From assembly GCF_958298935.1 (NCBI RefSeq), contig NC_084941.1, forward strand, positions 19,690,001 to 19,754,000: DNA of 64,000 nucleotides, given 5' to 3'. The notes beneath the pieces are model-generated. The model saw only the letters and a list, made by a program, of their open reading frames with translations, was not told the DNA's origin and searched no databases. Positions 47,701 to 59,229 of the stretch are shown one piece after another. Within the stretch, counting starts at the first letter, position 1. Each line of letters opens with the position of its first letter. The translations under genes were made by a program, and so were the position numbers. Source of the DNA: Phragmites australis (taxonomy: Eukaryota > Streptophyta > Magnoliopsida > Poales > Poaceae).

Positions 47701-50160
47701 TGGGAGGTGAGGCCTTAGCACCACACGAACACGTGAAGCCGTAGGCGAGCACGGTCGGGTTGGAGGTGCAGCGAGGAGCCAGCGCGACGAAGCTCGGCGG
47801 CGGGTCAGCGAAGAGGCTCGGCGTCAGTTTATAGAGGGGAAGAGCAAGGGAAAGGATAGGTAACGCTCTCCTGTGATAACGGCCGTATTGCTACTCGTCC
47901 GTTGCTACACATTGAATGGCGTTTACAAAAATTGATTGCGGTGCTTGATCGTGGGTGAGCTGGCTTTGTTTTGTGTTGACCATTAGGACGAGGTTGCATC
48001 CAGGTTCAGAGAAGGACAGGTCGCTGAGCGTCCGCACGTTGAATGCGACCAGACGTTTCATGCATGGCATTGGTGTGGCTGGTGCACGAAAAAGAAACGG
48101 AGGGGCAGGAAAGCACATGTTGGAGTTTCCATCCGGAGAAGCATCGCGTAACTCGAGCATGGTTGATTCACGTGCTGAAGTTGTCTGCTGCTTGGTCATG
48201 AAGGAGAAAGCTAACTAGGGGCGAGAAGAGAGAAAGGAAACAGAATGGTGAGGTAAAAGAAAGGAAAGGGAATGACAACGCACATTGGGTTGGATCGAAA
48301 TGACATGAGATGAGATTATACAAGGAGGATTTTTGGATGATATAGAGAAAAAGGAACAAGGATTTATCCAACCTTGAAATTCCTTAACCTATTCTAATAT
48401 TTTATAAAAACATTTTCTTAACAAAGGTTATTTTATTGTTTTAAAAAGCTCACAACCCAAAATAGGAATTTTGGGGTGTGACAATACGTATCTCCACCAC
48501 ATATGTTGGGCCTCCCTAATCATCTCCAAAACTCTAATCGTACCAAAAACCCCCAAAGCCCCCAAACCTTTTAGAAAGAAGCCTAGAAGAAACCCCCTGG
48601 CATTCCAACCGAGGTCTGACTGCCAGTGGCATGCAGAACTCCCAGAGTCCTTGCTCCCTGGCGGATTGACCGAGCTACCTTATGGTCCGATCACCAGTAC
48701 ATAGAACTGCCACTTAAGCCCTCGACCAGTACATATCCATCCACCCACCGTTTCATTTCTCCCCACCGAGTGAAAGAGAGAGAGAGAAAAGAGAGAGAAG
48801 AGAGAAGGAGGAAGAGAAGAGGAGGTCCCTACCCGAGCTCAATAGAGGCCGAAGACCGAAGGAGGAGTCTCCCACGAGTCTCCCACATTGTCCCCGAGCT
48901 CATCTCCAAGCAACCCCTTTGCCGGAGCAAGCTTGAAGCGCTTCTTTCATCTCTAGTCCAGTCAAAGCACCCTAGAGTGGATCCACACGCCGGAGCTTCC
49001 CCGAAACCGGCCAACCCAAAAACATGCTTCCCCACACCAAGGTAAAGCTCCCCCAACCCCTTTTCCCCTTTTTTTCCTCGAGTTCTTCCACTCCACATAA
49101 CTATAGAACTGAGCTCCCTAGCCATGGATGTCGATCCATGGGGCCCTAGCTTTTGGCCCCATGAATGTCACTCAAACCACCTAAAATATGTTCTCCTCCT
49201 CGCATAGAGCATTTAGGTGTCGGCCTTTGCCAAAGGTGTCACCAGAATCATCGTCAGTGAGCTCACCAAGTGCTCCCAGTAGAGCGTAGTGGTCTGACCA
49301 CATTTTCTAGCGGTCTAACTGCCATTCTAGAAGTCGGGCCGCCCAAGGGTTCGGTCTGACCGCCAGACCCCGAATCTCTCTGCACGTTGGTGGTCTAACC
49401 ACATTTTCCCATGGCCCAACCACCACTCTCAGCGGTCTGATCACCGATGTTAATAGTCTGACCACGGTCAACTCACACAGAACCATTTCAGTACAGTTCA
49501 TTATTTGCTGAAACTTGTAAAATTCATAATAAATCCTTTGTAGCTCCAAAAATTATGAAACCAATTTTGTTGGTTTCCTAATAATCTAATCCACCTATTA
49601 AAATGTCCCCAACCATAAAAAAATTAATTAAAATTCTGAGATAAATTAATTAGGCAAAGGCTTCATTAATTCACCGTTAATTCTTTACTTCTTTACGAGT
49701 CCAAAATTGGTGAAACTAATTTTTCTAGTTTTCTTATGACTTCTTCTAACTAGAAAAATATTTTCATGCATTATAAATTATATTTTGTAGAATTTCATCA
49801 TGCTTATTGTGATGCATTATTTTCTTTAGCGATCGTTGAACCGGAGAGTAGCGGGTTATCACGAGAAGGTTTGTCGTCGATCTTGAATTGAAGAAAAGTA
49901 GCAAGGCAATAATCTAAGCATACTGCACCAATTATGGATCTTGTGTCATCTCAATTGATAAATTATGCTTTATGTACGTTAGCATGTTAGTGAGTCGATG
50001 TCGGGTTCCATAGGTAGAGCCTATTTTGATGTATTATTTTCCTCGCCTTGAATTATTGATTATCTATATTCTTGCAACCTATATTTAATATGACATTGTC
50101 TAACTTAAAAGTTTCTCGTGATGCTTAGCAATGCACAAATCACCGGTAGAAGTCAAGCAG
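44784..50160 (+). mobile_element. Gypsy LTR f, plus strand, split by a solo LTR and truncated
   Basis: The two pieces 44784-44899 and 48489-50160 join once the LTR at 44900-48483 and one ATACG are removed. The joined sequence is homologous, inverted, to 21242-24337: starts TGTCAyGkCCCAAA, shared 'gtctgacc' words (49285-49470) and shared text around 49500-49760 and 50120. It ends where a copia-like LTR begins near 50161, so its 3' part is missing. The AG-rich tract at 48775-48830 lies inside. Confidence 0.7.
44900..48483 (-). mobile_element. Complete 3584-bp solo LTR (LTR e), Tekay/Del-like, with ATACG duplication
   Basis: Starts TGTCACGCC and ends GGTGTGACA, which are inverse to each other. 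ATACG lies at 44895-44899 and 48484-48488. The body parallels LTRs b, c, d and h: the 'agtgtgagtac' block near 45220, the 'ttcccaccac' block near 45450, and the block 45650-45900. A minus-strand TATA-like 'ctctataaac' lies near 47826. The GC-rich 47380-47720 segment gives open frames in several phases on both strands, which is composition rather than a gene. Confidence 0.92.
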
Positions 50161-51150
50161 TGAAATGTGTTTATAGCAAAAAAATGGCACAGCTAGATTT
50201 TTTGTATACACGGACAGTCTGGTGATCAATGCCGTGTCATTGCCAGACTATCTGGTGCTTGTAGCGTGATTTCGGCCAGAAGACATACTTTTTGGAAACC
50301 ATATTCCGGTGAGGGGCTCATTGAACACCAGACTATCCAGAGAGTGAGATGAGAATTTGGTGCAGCAAATCATACTCTCTGTATAAAATAGTCCGGCGAA
50401 TGATCCAGTGAAAATGCCGGACTATCCGATGTGTAGAAGGTCAATTTACGCCGAAAAATTGCTCTCTGGAAGAAATGGTCTAGTGGAGATTCTAGGGTAT
50501 CATCGGACTATCCGGTGAGAAGAAGAAGCTTTTTAGTCGAAAATATGTTCTCTTGTGAAAATTGTCCAGTGAGGTCTTTCATGATCGCCGGATCATCCGG
50601 TGCATTCAAAAGGATAACATTGCAAAAAAAAAAAAGTTTCTCCTTGCAAATATTGGTCCGGTGAGTATAAATATGACATCAAAATATCCGTTGTATGTAA
50701 GACCAAGTCTTAAAGTTTCGGCCGAATGAAACCTAATCGAAGTGGATTCGTAGATTTTTCGGATCTCTTTCGTGATTTTGGCCGAACAGGGCGTGTTTAG
50801 GGTTGGAATAGAGTCCTACTTCAATTCCCTAGGGTCAAGATCATACCCCCCCCCCCTTATAAATAGTTGAGGGGTGGAGGCCGATTGCATATCCATCAGT
50901 CAATCGCATCTATTGCATCTAGTTTTCGTTTTGCCTTTAGTTTCGTATAATTTAGGGTTAGTTCTTCGCTGCTACTTTGAATCCCTATTGTTCGGGTGGT
51001 AGTTCTTTGTCGATTTGCTCGTAAATGATCTGGGCAGCGATCCCTAAGGTTGGCGATCGAAACCTTTGCTTGTTTGCTTGTAAACAAGTCGCACGTTGCT
51101 GCAAAAAGTGACAAGTATCCTTGACGGACCCGTGTTGGTGAGGTGTTGCC
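50161..51150 (+). mobile_element. Copia-like LTR (LTR g), ends approximate
   Basis: Begins TGAAATGTGTTTATAG, then a degenerate series of 'gactatccggtg' words (50215-50700), and a TATAAATA box at 50858-50866 after a C run. This resembles the layout of copia LTRs A and B but is not the same family. The 3' end is uncertain; the sequence changes character near 51150. Confidence 0.5.
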
Positions 51151-53195
51151 CAATTCATTTTAAGAACTTTGATGCAGCGAAATAAAAGGCGGCATACAGA
51201 AAAATGCTACTATGCACAATGCACATTCATTTTAATTATCATGAAATCCACTTCCTTCCTTCAAAATAACATAAACAAAAATGTTATATGACACACTGAT
51301 CTAACCCTAACATGAGAAGACTACCTATTGCTTCGGGAATCAGTATTGTTCACTTATCCACAAAATTAGGAAATGACCAATAAAACATCAGCTAACATTT
51401 GCCATCAACAATGATCTAATTGGAAGGAATCATATTGTTTAGGTGACTACCAGTTGTTTCATCGGAAGGAACCACATAATCAATGATGTGAAAAAAAATC
51501 TAGAAGAGCAGGGCGGAAGGGCGGGTAGCTTTTCTTACTTGGAGATCACATGAACATTGTTATGCTTGATGCCAGAGTTGGTGAGGCCACGAAGCTGTAG
51601 CCTGGTGAGGATCTGGCGGTGGATCTGCTCCGGGAGGCGTCCAAAAGAGGAGATGGTGGTCGTGGATCTGCGTAGGGAGGCGGTAGGAGGGGGTGGTCAT
51701 AGATCCATGCTGGGAGGCTGCTTGAAGAGGCGGAGGTTGTGGGTATGGTCTAGAGATGCCTGGAGTAGGAGGGGCAGCAGTGAGGGAGGGGCGGCAGCTA
51801 GGGAGCGGTGGTGGTGAGGGAGGGAGGGGCAGTGGTGGAGACCAGAGAGGGATTGGGCACGGGTGGGCGGGCAAGACCTTTCTAGTGGCAATCAGGATGG
51901 ATCTGTTGAATGCACTGATTCTATTCGGGTTGAGCCTGTGATCCCAACCCGAGACCGGTGACCCTTAGTGACTCGGATACTTAATCGGATCCTATCTAGA
52001 TAAATCCGATAAAAATATGGATACCAGTCTCCCCATATCCGGATCCAACATCTGATCTAACAATCCAAATAAGGATCAGATATCCGAGTTTTTGGTCTGG
52101 ATAGCGTCTAAACTCCTTCGAGCGGTCGGTTGGTCAGGAAATAGTCATCCCGTTTGCACCCCTAGCCGATGCTGTGCATACGTCCAGCAAAGAGGGGGCT
52201 TGACCCCTGCCCTCTCCCCCGTCACCACCCTTGTTCCTTGAAGTGGGAGAAAAGACTGAGACTTGAGAAGCAATGCCACCCAGTTATGTGCTTTGGCTTT
52301 TCATTCCATATGTAGTTGGCTGAACGTAAGGTGGGGGTTTATCTAAATATATCCTTATACAAAATCTTTCAAATGTGAAAGTTGGAACTTTGAAATTTAT
52401 AATTTCTTTGTATTTAAAAACATTGTCGGTATCTTTAAATTCAAATGTAAAACATTCTATATAATTTCAAAATCTAAAATTTTGAAAAAAATGGATTTCA
52501 GATTCCGATCATTGCACATTGTAGAAGTTGATAATTCACAATTTTAAATTTGTATCTGGACTTCAGAAATTTCAAAGGTCCATATTTTATAACTTTCAAA
52601 ATTATAGCTTCCGATCGAAATTTGTATTTGGATTTTAGATTCCGATCATTGCACATTTTGAAATTTATGTATTATAGCTTTTGAAGGTTGAAATTAAGGT
52701 TTTCCAGGTTCAGTGACAATGGGGATCAGATCTAATACGAGAACTCAACAAAACTGCCTCCCAATAAGTTTAAGACTTCAAGGTTAAATGGTGGCTTTGT
52801 ATTTGGGAAATATGTACGCAATGGAAAAAAGCCACATCCTGGTCTGCAATTCATTCTCAATTTGTTTTCTATCAGGAAGAGATCTGAAACCAATTCCAAT
52901 CAGAGGACCTAATGCTTTCACCAAATCGTTTCTCATGAGTACAAGCGCTGGGCCATCTTTAGTGAACTTTGTAGAATATATTTGTCAACTTGACAACGAG
53001 TAGCATTGGAATCTTTGCTGCAGTTCAAAGAGAAAACATCCATCTCATTGCCAATAGGAAACAGTTTTATAGTTGTCCATTGGACGCTCTTCGTTTACTA
53101 GTCTCGAAGGGGCCATTTTGCATGTGCATCCAGCCATGCAGTGGATTAGATACAAATCTATCTACTTAATCACACCCATTAGCACCATGTAAACT
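51151..53195. other. Region without a firm feature; one weak exon candidate
   Basis: On the minus strand a GC-rich Pro/Ser-rich frame (51560-51874) ends near a CCAAGTAAG donor-like site at about 51540. A shifted frame reads EQIHRQILTRLQLRGLTNS before the donor. This could be the first exon of a degraded host gene, but no second exon is visible. 'cgtttgcacccctag' at 52150-52165 looks like the 3' end of a hAT element whose other end I cannot find. The open frame 52788-53003 (plus) has no recognisable motif. The remainder is AT-rich. Confidence 0.3.
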
Positions 53196-53568
53196 CACTA
53201 CCACAGAATTAGTGAAAACAGATAGAGAGTGTCACAGACGTATGACCTGTCATTGACAAAATACCCTCAAACGGTTGTTAAGATAGATGTGTCTGTAACA
53301 AGTTTGTTGTCTTGGTGTTCTTGAACTCACATACGGTTTTTACAAATCGTTCTGTTACTATCATACAAACACAGATGGCGTTTAGAAAAATCCGTCTGTG
53401 ATATTGTCACATATGGTTTCTTTTCAGATCCGTCTGTGTCTGTGATATTGTCACATATGGACATAGAAAGATTTTCTAAAAACCCGTCTTTACCTAAAAG
53501 CCCATATACTGTTTTAAATTTAACCGCTCATCTCTCTTGGCTCTTTTGGCTTCGCACACGCACAATTC
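53196..53568. mobile_element. 5' end of a second CACTA family
   Basis: CACTACCACAGAATT at 53196 is a CACTA-type terminus. It is followed by repeats of 'cacagacg' / 'cgtctgtga' (53220-53490) in both orientations, different from the 'cagtgccgg' words of the next element. It is cut at 53569 by the start of the other CACTA element. Confidence 0.6.
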
Positions 53569-56500
53569 CACTACAATAGAATAGGTAATCTGCACCGGGT
53601 CATCAGTGCTGGCTAGGCTAGACTTCATCAGTGCCGATTTTTAACATCCCACGCTCGATCAATTTTGGTAACATACTCAGTATCAGTACCGGCTCTTGGC
53701 ACAAACTGGCACTGATACTATCAGTGTCAGTTTATAATTCGAGCCATCACTGATGGTTGGAGCGGACCCAAAATTTTAATTCAATCGGCTTTGGCTCACG
53801 TCCGCTCACATCCATTGGCCGGCTATCTTCGCTCACATCCGCTCATCTCTCTCTCGACCACTCTCATCCACTCGTCTCTCTCTCTTGACCACTCTCATTT
53901 GCTCACACATTCTAAAGTGCGTTCATGGTAGGCTCCGGCGGAGGCTGTCGCCGCTTGGCTCTACCTAGCACCGAGCCATGGGCGACCACCATCATGTTTC
54001 TTAGGTTAGCCTCTTGAAGCCGGTGTGGCCACAGGTATGCATAAGAAATTATGTTTTTCCCCTTCTCTATTTTGGAGAAACATGAGTTTGTAGAGGGTTC
54101 CCGAGATTGCCTCTGTTCAAATGATTCAACTGTAGATGAGCTGTTGGAAGCATATGGATTTTGGTATTGCTTGGTTTGGCCCAAGATTTATGAGTTGTTT
54201 ACCAATTTTGTGCTCTCATTTTTTTTTTTGCCACAGAGATGCACTTCTTTATTAGCTAAATAACCCTGCTCCCCCATTATTGTGTTATTGGATTACCAAA
54301 CTTTTAAAGAATTAGGGCAGATTCGTTAATCCATAGGTATTTCTTCTTTCACCTATAAGTGAGTATTTTTTATTTATGAGAATTTGATTCCATTTTTGTG
54401 CGGAGTTCCAAACATCTGAGTGCACCTCCTAAATTGACATGCAGGTGAGCAAGTGCCATATTGATGTGCGTGTTTTTATTTTTGTCAGAGATTATAGTGA
54501 AGGTATTGTATTTAAGTTTCTAACTATGAATGTTCTTTTGTCTGTACCAATGGACATAGTTTCATTCAGTTTGCACTTCACTCTGTACAATATCGATATT
54601 TCTGTTATGTTTCCAACTCTATATTGCCCAATCATATCCGGGCTTGAATCGGCTTTTAAGATACATATATGCAAAGCTTGGTTTTAATATTTATATGTAA
54701 ATAGTTTAAACATATGCAAATGCAACATAATTTTGTAAAGTAGCTGTCTTTAGTTTGAGTTGGTTCATTTGGTGAGTTGTAACACCCTGATTTTCAGATT
54801 TTTTAAATTTCAAAAAATTTCAAGATTATAGAATAGCTTCACCAGTAGCATAGGTTTAAAACCTATTTTTTTTTATCAATCAATCAATATAGGTTATTAT
54901 TTTGTGTTCATTGCATGCTTAGTTTTGCTAGCAGCCAGGTAAATACATTAGAGTTCTTTTTATTTTTCTTTCTCTTTGGTGTTTTGAGTGAAAAATTTTT
55001 TGAAAAGGTTTTTGCAAAACTCAATAGTGAATAAGTTAAGAATCTCAATGGTTGGAACTCAAAGTCTTTGAATTCATCATCTATTCAATCCTTGATCATA
55101 CCTGATCCTTCTCTAGTTCAATTCAAATCTTATCCAAATCTTTGTTTAAAGTCAATCTCTCCTTTTTCTCAAATTCTACCCAAATCCAAATTCAAATTCC
55201 TTTTCTATTCCTATTCTTGTTCAACCTCAATTTTTCGTTTCTCCTAAAATCACTCCAAACTCAATTCAAATTCAAACCCTATTCAAATTTCTCTGCAAAA
55301 GTTTATTTTCTAAACCCTAAATATACCTAAAGTGTCTTTGGGCTCAATCTTTCTCAAGTCCAAACCCTTAGCCAAGTCTTCAAGATGGCCCAACAAAGGA
55401 TCCACGAAATCTGCAAATTTTCGCGGAGTCCTGGACAACCTCATCTTCTCATGAAGTTTTGGAGTTCAAAATGGCCTCAAATGTAAATCTTGAAAATACC
55501 AAAGTTGTAGTTCTCGTTGAGCACTTCGATTTGAACCTATGGAAGTCCTCTTTTGGATAACGGACCTAGGAGTTATGACCCCCGAAAACAGTGCTGCATA
55601 GATAAGTCTGAGTTCAAATAGTTTATCTTGTGGCGCATTTTTGTAAATCAAGATGATGTTTTCAGAAGTTGCAATGACTACCAAAGTTGTAGATATTTTC
55701 TATTAATATAATTTAGAGTCAAGAAATGTTCAATTTGGAGTCCGGACGATGGAGATATCATCCTCGAAATAGAGAGTTGCGAAAAAGGAAACCGTAACCG
55801 ACTCGAACTCGAATCCGATTCGTGTTTGGCTTGGACTCCACCTCAACCAGCCGCCCCTAGCCCTATAAATATGAGTTGCATGCCCTCTCCTAGCTCTATT
55901 CCATGCCCCCAATCCCTAGAAGACGCTGCTGCCCTGTTCGTGCGTCGCGGGAGCGCCGCCGTTCGCCGGTGCCGCTGCCACCGCCGACTGTGATGCGCTA
56001 CGTCGTCTTCTCCGCGAATCCTCCTTCCTCGACCATCAAAGCAAGGTGAGGACCCCTTCTTCTCCTCCCTTAATACTGTTTTAGCATCATACTAAGTCCC
56101 TAGCCTAGCCCTAGCCCCGGCCAAAGCCCGATCTATACTGCCACAGTCGATGCCATCGTGGACAGCGGCGTTGTAGCCGATAGGCATCGACGTTCCTGAC
56201 CGACCAGAGGTCAAATCACCAAGCCCTTTCACCGGCGCATGTACCATGATGTTCCCCACACTCTGACCAACCAAGTCGGCCAGTAGAGCAGCCAAACCAC
56301 CGTAATCGAGATCAACATACCCACTGTTCCGTTTCTGGACGCGTTCTGCGCGCGCACCGGATTTTGAATTCACGTTCCCCGTCAATCCGAAAGCCGTATG
56401 GATGCACCAACCACGTCACGGCATGTCCCAGGGAGTCTTCTACGTTACCGTAGGAGCCCATCCACGTTTGTGTAGCAACACGACCAGGACGCCATTGCCA

Positions 56501-58926
56501 ACAACAGCACATCGCAGCCATCACTCATCTCATCTCTGCTGATCGGTCTTCCTTTCAGTGGATGACTACCCAAAACTATGCCATAGAATTGTGTTCCCAG
56601 GATATATGAACATCTCTGTTTAAAAGGTTTCTCAAAATTCATAGCCAATCTCTGGGAACCCGAGCGTCTTCGTTGCTGCATCTGTTCGCGGTCACCACCA
56701 AACCTAGCAGTAGTCATCACTGTTTTGCCGCTACCTTGGATGACCCCTTGTAAAACCAACCATACCACTGAGTTAGTCTTTCCATGTTCTACGCCATGCT
56801 TCCCTCGTTTCACTGAAATACCACTGAAGCCCGACATCGATGTTTGTGGCCACATGCCCGATCGCCATCTCTGACAAAACTCGAACCACCACCGCTACAT
56901 AGAGTCACCAATAGTATCCTTAACCTAGACGCGCAACCTTTGGCCTTTTTGATCCATCATAGGTGGTTGAGACTAGGTATCTACGTATCCCTTCTTTAAT
57001 TTAAGATCGTACTTGCATAGCATGCCAAATCAGCGCCACATCATTCTTCTTAGCCTAGTCAGCGAAGTCTGGTCTGCCCTACACTTCTTGAATCTTGCGT
57101 AATACATAGTGATTGTGTGATAAAACCTTTCCCATAAGAAGATAGTTCCGGAAAATCGGCATTTCCGTTTCAATCTAATCCATCTTTCGGAAGCCCGTTC
57201 TCTTTTCATCTTAACTCCGATTTAGGCGATTCTTGCGTCTAACTGTTTCTAAAATCTTCCCTATCCAACCATATTATTTTTAAAGTGTTTTAATGATGTT
57301 TGGTATGTTGTTCTTAGTGTTTGCTTTGTGTTGTTTGTCGGTAGTCCTTGCGATTAGTCAATAACATTCCGGAGTAGTTCGAGGGACTTCAAGACCAAGA
57401 TTTTGACAACACTAAGCAGCATTGGGTAAAAGGCAAGTGTCCTTGGTCATATTGAACCTATGTTTTTAAATGTTTTGTTTTACAAAATTGCATGCAGTGT
57501 CAATATGATGGGTAGACACCTATGTTAGGGTTTTCTCTAGATTTTCCCTTATCATCCCTTGGAACCTAGATGGTTTATGGTTAGGTATTCTTGTTGGGTA
57601 GATTGCTTAGCCATGCTTTTTTGGATACTAGGAAGTGTCATATACTTGACTAATGAACATATGCAACAATAGTGGTTAATTTGTTAATGGTCTAGCAACA
57701 TGGAACCTTAGGCCTTGAGCAAAGTGGTTTTGATGGTTGTCATGGTTATGATGTTGGTTTAGTGTTTGCTCAAGTAACCCAAGTAAGTACCGGTTCGTGG
57801 AGCAACAACCCAAGAAGTAACGTACCAACCACAAGGCTGATATGGGTAAGGCGTGACATAATGATTAGAGTGTATCTAGTGTGTGTTGTGTCAGCACAAA
57901 AGGGGGCTTCTGGGTAGGAGTTTAGCTTGCGTAAAGCCTGACGGTGAAACCTAGTGGGCAGACACATACTGGATTAGTCTTTGGTTAGTGAAAAATGTCA
58001 TTCAGTGATTCTTGGTGGCATACCACTGGCGTGTGTTAAGTGTTTCGCGAACACGGTAACATGAAATTCACAGACTCATGGAGAAAGCTGGACAACCTTT
58101 GAAGAGTCTAAAACTGTTATAACAGCCGTGCTCACGGTTATGTGAGACTTGGATCCTCACATGATTAGTGGGTTGTGGTTATGAGTTTGGTTGTGGTTAT
58201 GGTTTTGGTACAAGGAGTACTAGACGGTTATGGTATGCAAGGTGGGGAGCCTTGTATGCTGCGTGTTGGACTGTATATGTTACATTCACTCAATAATTGT
58301 TTAATGCTTTTGAGTCCAAATATCTTTTCAATACTCGCATTTACGCAAATATACCATATGTTAGCCTATTCTTGATATAAGCCTGCATATCATTATTTTT
58401 CCCACACTTGCTGAGCACGTTATGTGCTCACACTTGCTATTTTCCCTACACCATGCGACATGTATGTTGCTGTTCAGTGAGTGAAGATATTGAAGATTAT
58501 CAAGACGCGGTTGTGACGTTCTAGGCGTATGTCTCCTGGTCGGTTTCCTGCGGTGTTATTGGGCACCAATGCTTCTGTTCCGCTGTAGATATCTTCATAG
58601 AAGACAATATATGTCAATTGTTGTAAGAGTTTAATGTTTATTCTATAAAAATATTGCTTTTGTTACTTCACCTGTGACGTATGGCTAGAAATGTGCATGT
58701 GTTGTAGAATGCGCATGAGGGTCATTAGTGCCGGCTCATGCAAAAAGTCAGCACTAATAGTCATTTTATCAGTACCGGCTTGTCCTACAAACCGGCACTA
58801 ATAGTCTGAGTATTAGTGATGATTCCATGTTATAGACTGACACTGATACTCATTATCAGTGCCGGTTCAAAAACCACCACTGATAGAGTTTTTGAGTCGG
58901 CACTGATGACATTTTCTGTAGTAGTA
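53569..58926. mobile_element. CACTA element with a nested solo LTR
   Basis: The left end CACTACAATAGAA (53569) and right end TTCTGTAGTAGTA (to 58926) are near-inverse. 'atcagtgc', 'ggcactgata' and 'agtgccggtt' words crowd both sides (53600-53760 and 58728-58905). The flanking triplets are TTC and CTC, an imperfect 3-bp duplication. The CACTA DNA itself amounts to about 1.4 kb outside the nested LTR and has no transposase motif, so the element is non-autonomous. The segment 53780-54777 has low-complexity 'ctctcat' text and short frames only. Confidence 0.65.
54778..58715 (+). mobile_element. 3.9-kb solo LTR (LTR h), Tekay/Del-like, inside the CACTA element
   Basis: Starts TGTAACACCC and ends ...GCGCA. 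TGAGT before and TGAGG after are a 4-of-5 duplication. The body has a TATAAATA box near 55862, a GC-rich 5' leader (55920-56050), and further down the family blocks 'aagtaccggttcgtggag', 'aaaagggggcttctgg' and 'acacttgctgagcac' seen in LTR e. The many open frames at 56092-56855 (minus) are phase shadows in the GC-rich part. Confidence 0.72.
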
Positions 58927-59229
58927 CTCGTTCATCTCCCTAGCTCTTTTGGCTTCTTACACACACAATCTGCTCGTCTCTCTTCAATATAATGCAACGA
59001 GGATTATTCATCTTTCTTGCTCAACTCGTTGCCATCTAAGAGCCCATTTGCGGTGGTTAGCTAGGGCTTTTTTGCATCGGAGGAGCAAGATCTGGGCATT
59101 GAATCCCCTTCTAGCACTAAGGTGAGTATTGTAGGGTTTCTATCACGGTTTTGTTAGGGTTTGCTTCGATTTGTGTAACTAAGGTTAATATAGTGTTTCC
59201 ATTGTAGATTTGCAATGTTTCTCTTCACT
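58927..59229. other. Flank of the CACTA element without a gene
   Basis: 58930-58985 repeats, imperfectly, the 45 bases that precede the CACTA element at 53521-53568 ('gctcttttggcttc'). No coding feature is visible. Confidence 0.4.

Noticed and set aside
47279..47724. Five overlapping open frames on both strands
   Set aside because: All phases are open because the segment is GC-rich; it lies inside solo LTR e and no frame has a domain or splice context.
52148..52165. hAT-like end 'cgtttgcacccctag'
   Set aside because: No matching left end or 8-bp duplication was found nearby, so an element cannot be delimited.
56092..56855. Three minus-strand frames up to 136 residues
   Set aside because: They lie within the GC-rich leader of LTR h (plus strand) and overlap in different phases without family motifs.
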